Shown here piece by piece: positions 7,881-9,132 of a stretch of 9,132 nucleotides of DNA. The stretch is from contig JBDRMV010000106.1 in assembly GCA_043811795.1 (NCBI GenBank), positions 1 through 9,132 of the forward strand, given 5' to 3'. This DNA comes from JBDRMV01 sp043811795 (GTDB lineage: Bacteria; CG03). The notes under the pieces are model-generated. The model made no database searches. It saw only the letters and a list, made by a program, of their open reading frames with translations, and was not told where the DNA came from. Position 1 is the stretch's first letter; each line of letters begins with the position of its first letter. The position numbers and the translations under genes were made by a program.

Positions 7881-7909
7881 ATGATATGATTTTTCTCAAA
7901 ATATGTCAA
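7881..7909 (-). promoter_or_regulatory. Strong sigma-70-like promoter for proS and the downstream operon
   Basis: The minus strand carries a perfect TTGACA -35 (7909-7904), a 17-base spacer, and TATCAT -10 (7886-7881), five of six consensus bases. Standard geometry places +1 at 7874, the A of the proS ATG, with only CTTGAA between the -10 box and the start codon. No other comparably good promoter was noticed in front of the four downstream genes, so this one probably drives all five. Confidence 0.75.
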
Positions 7910-7919
7910 AAAACTGGTC

Positions 7920-7948
7920 TTGATTTCCTGACGGTTTTTTTCTACATT
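7920..7948 (+). promoter_or_regulatory. Promoter for the DHH phosphoesterase gene
   Basis: TTGATT (7920-7925), a 17-base spacer and TACATT (7943-7948) form a plausible sigma-70 promoter with four of six matches in each box. The predicted start near 7955 gives a leader of about 17 bases containing AGAAGG (7956-7961), 10 bases before the ATG at 7972. It is divergent from the proS promoter, and the two -35 boxes lie 10 bases apart, so the polymerases could compete or one regulator could cover both. Confidence 0.5.
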
Positions 7949-7971
7949 TCAGCATAGAAGGCACTGTTTAT

Positions 7972-8937
7972 ATGCCGAAGATTATCTGCCATAACGATTT
8001 TGACGGAGCCGCCTGCGCCGCTATCTGCAAATGCGTTTTCCCCGACTATCCCGTTGTCTTCGCGGGAATACAGGAACTTTACAATCTTCAGATAACTCCG
8101 CAGGACATAATCTGCGACCTGCCGTATCCGAGGGAATGCGGTCTGTGGTTCGACCACCACGCCGGCAATTTCGAGGAACTCAAACTCAGGGAAATGAACA
8201 TTGAATCCATCCCGGGAATAAGGCGGGAAGAAAAGTCGTGCGCAAAAATCGTCTTTGAATACTTCAAGGAAAAAGGTCTGCCTGATTTCCTCGCCGAACT
8301 TGTCGCCGCCGCCGACAAAGTTGACAGCATGGATTATGAAAACGTTGAACAATACATTGCTGAGACCCCCGACAGGATTGCCGCATTATCCATTGACCTG
8401 AAAAGTGAAACATACGGACAGAAACTTGATTATATGAAATTTCTTGCGGATAACTTTACGAAGAATTCTTTAACACGCATATGCGAAATGGACGAAGTAA
8501 AAAACAGATACAATGCTGCAAAAAGCGAAGAAAAAAGGGACTTCGAAACAATAGAAAAATATCTTTTTTTTCTGACTGCCGACGAGGGAAAGGAAATCGG
8601 AATAATTGACGGGTCTCAGTGGAAACGGAAAAACATTCTGAACAGGAACCTCGCCTATATTCTGTTTCCGCACATCGTGGCGGTCTCCTGCATTGACCCT
8701 GTTTTTCAAAGAGGTATAAAGACAAACGACCTTCACGTTTCAACCAGTTTAAACCCGTTCAGGGAACCGCGCGGAAAAGACATTGGAGAAATATTCCGGG
8801 AACTGAACATCGGCAGCGGTCACAGGGGCGCTGCGGGAGGCGTGTTTCATTACAAAAACAAGCAGGAAAGAATTTTAAACTACAAAAAGGACCTGGAAAG
8901 AATATTTATCCTCTGGAAAAAACAAAAACCGGATTAA
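7972..8937 (+). CDS. DHH/DHHA1 family phosphoesterase
   Basis: A 321-residue cytoplasmic phosphoesterase of the DHH superfamily, whose members hydrolyse nanoRNA, pAp, cyclic dinucleotides or polyphosphate using two metal ions, usually Mn. Metal ligands are visible: H7, D9 and D11 in the HNDFDG motif, D49 (CDLP), the signature D61-H62-H63, and D115 or D118 in AADKVDSMD. The C-terminal DHHA1 substrate motif reads GSGHRGAAGG (281-290), close to the family's GGGH..AAG. There are no PAS, GGDEF or membrane segments, so it is not GdpP-like; the size fits the NrnA/pAp-phosphatase or exopolyphosphatase-like branches, which cannot be separated by eye. It has its own promoter and a good AGAAGG ribosome site. 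It is the only plus-strand gene here, placed between ispG and proS, and its TAA overlaps the ispG stop. Confidence 0.88.
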   Translation: MPKIICHNDFDGAACAAICKCVFPDYPVVFAGIQELYNLQITPQDIICDLPYPRECGLWFDHHAGNFEELKLREMNIESIPGIRREEKSCAKIVFEYFKEKGLPDFLAELVAAADKVDSMDYENVEQYIAETPDRIAALSIDLKSETYGQKLDYMKFLADNFTKNSLTRICEMDEVKNRYNAAKSEEKRDFETIEKYLFFLTADEGKEIGIIDGSQWKRKNILNRNLAYILFPHIVAVSCIDPVFQRGIKTNDLHVSTSLNPFREPRGKDIGEIFRELNIGSGHRGAAGGVFHYKNKQERILNYKKDLERIFILWKKQKPD

Positions 8938-9132
8938 CCTAACGGGGTCACAGGGGTCAGGAACTGTTTTATTTTTTGTATGAGGAAACCGGCGGCGGAT
9001 TTTTTTTCAAGAGTTTTTATTATTTTTCCATTTTCAAAATAGATTGCCTTGTCGCCCGCGAAGGCGATTCCGAAGTCGGCGTTCCTCGCCTCGCCCGGAC
9101 CGTTGACCTCGCAGCCCATTACCGCAACGTTG
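8934..9132 (-). CDS. ispG: IspG (GcpE), 4-hydroxy-3-methylbut-2-enyl diphosphate synthase, C-terminal part
   Basis: Only the last 65 codons are in the window; the gene runs off the right edge. NVAVMGCEVNGPGEA is the highly conserved C-terminal signature of IspG, the [4Fe-4S] enzyme that converts methyl-erythritol cyclodiphosphate to HMBPP in the MEP isoprenoid pathway. It supplies the third cluster cysteine (GCEVN; Cys305 in E. coli numbering) and the catalytic Glu of NGPGE. The remaining residues (ADFGIAF..., then a Lys-rich helix) follow the family up to about QKIKQ. The last residues, FLTPVTPLG, look like an added tail encoded by a REP-like motif. The reading frame stays open leftwards of the first visible ATG (9119), so that Met is internal and not a start. 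Confidence 0.95.
   Translation of the reverse strand, partial: NVAVMGCEVNGPGEARNADFGIAFAGDKAIYFENGKIIKTLEKKSAAGFLIQKIKQFLTPVTPLG
8944..8978. repeat. GGGGTCA direct repeat, REP/RAYT-like motif at the ispG 3' end
   Basis: GGGGTCA occurs twice 9 bases apart (8944-8950 and 8953-8959). The second copy continues into CAGGAACTG and a T-rich run (8967-8977). GGGGTCAGG or GGGGACAGG followed by an ACTG/T-rich stretch is, as I recall, a common signature at the ends of REP/RAYT-associated repeats in many uncultured bacteria. The T-rich run could also act in termination of the DHH transcript, but the only stem visible (ACAG/CTGT) is too weak to call. Confidence 0.35.

Noticed and set aside
7942..8352. 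Minus-strand open frame of 136 codons opposite the start of the DHH gene
   Set aside because: It is a shadow of the DHH coding sequence, crossing its promoter and metal-binding motifs. No family features are visible.
9117..9119. ATG as the start of a 61-residue protein at the right edge
   Set aside because: The frame continues upstream as N-V-A-V into the conserved IspG signature, so this Met is internal to a gene cut by the window edge.

Overview
The window is about 9.1 kb of dense bacterial chromosome, apparently from an uncultured, probably diderm lineage. It holds seven protein genes and one tRNA gene, with only two intergenic gaps of about 100 bases. Bacterial-type ProRS with an INS editing domain, the IspG (MEP isoprenoid) pathway and sigma-70-like promoters mark it as bacterial. 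The ispG-proS neighbourhood, a TPR/transglutaminase DUF3857 protein and a MurL-like PP-loop protein are reminiscent of candidate phyla such as Omnitrophota or Elusimicrobiota. That placement is an inference from gene content and is weak. There is no sign of a phage, plasmid, CRISPR array or intact insertion sequence.

Layout, right to left. The 3' end of ispG (minus strand) enters from the right edge. It converges on a plus-strand DHH/DHHA1 phosphoesterase gene, and the two stop codons share a TTAA. A 97-base divergent promoter region (7875-7971) separates the DHH gene from a five-gene minus-strand run: proS, a secreted DUF3857/transglutaminase protein, a class I SAM methyltransferase, a PP-loop ATPase with a QueC/MurL-like zinc-cysteine cluster, and a multi-pass GT-C (family 39-like) glycosyltransferase. 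Spacing in this run is very tight: a 38-base overlap, 11 bases, a 1-base TAATG overlap, then 30 bases. This argues for one transcript driven by the strong promoter in front of proS. After a 103-base gap (96-198) comes an initiator tRNA-Met gene with its own promoter.

How the genes may work together. proS is housekeeping. The four genes behind it look like a cell-envelope module: an exported transglutaminase-like protein, a lipid-linked-sugar glycosyltransferase, a small-molecule methyltransferase, and a PP-loop enzyme whose layout resembles the UDP-MurNAc-dipeptide epimerase MurL. The substrates cannot be read from sequence.

Most notable points: an initiator tRNA with an A1.C72 end and an A29-U41 pair in place of the usual C1.A72 and G29-C41; a near-consensus promoter whose predicted start is the A of the proS ATG (leaderless mRNA); a 50-base palindromic element read in frame inside proS; a REP-like tail at the 3' end of ispG; and the MurL-like envelope operon.
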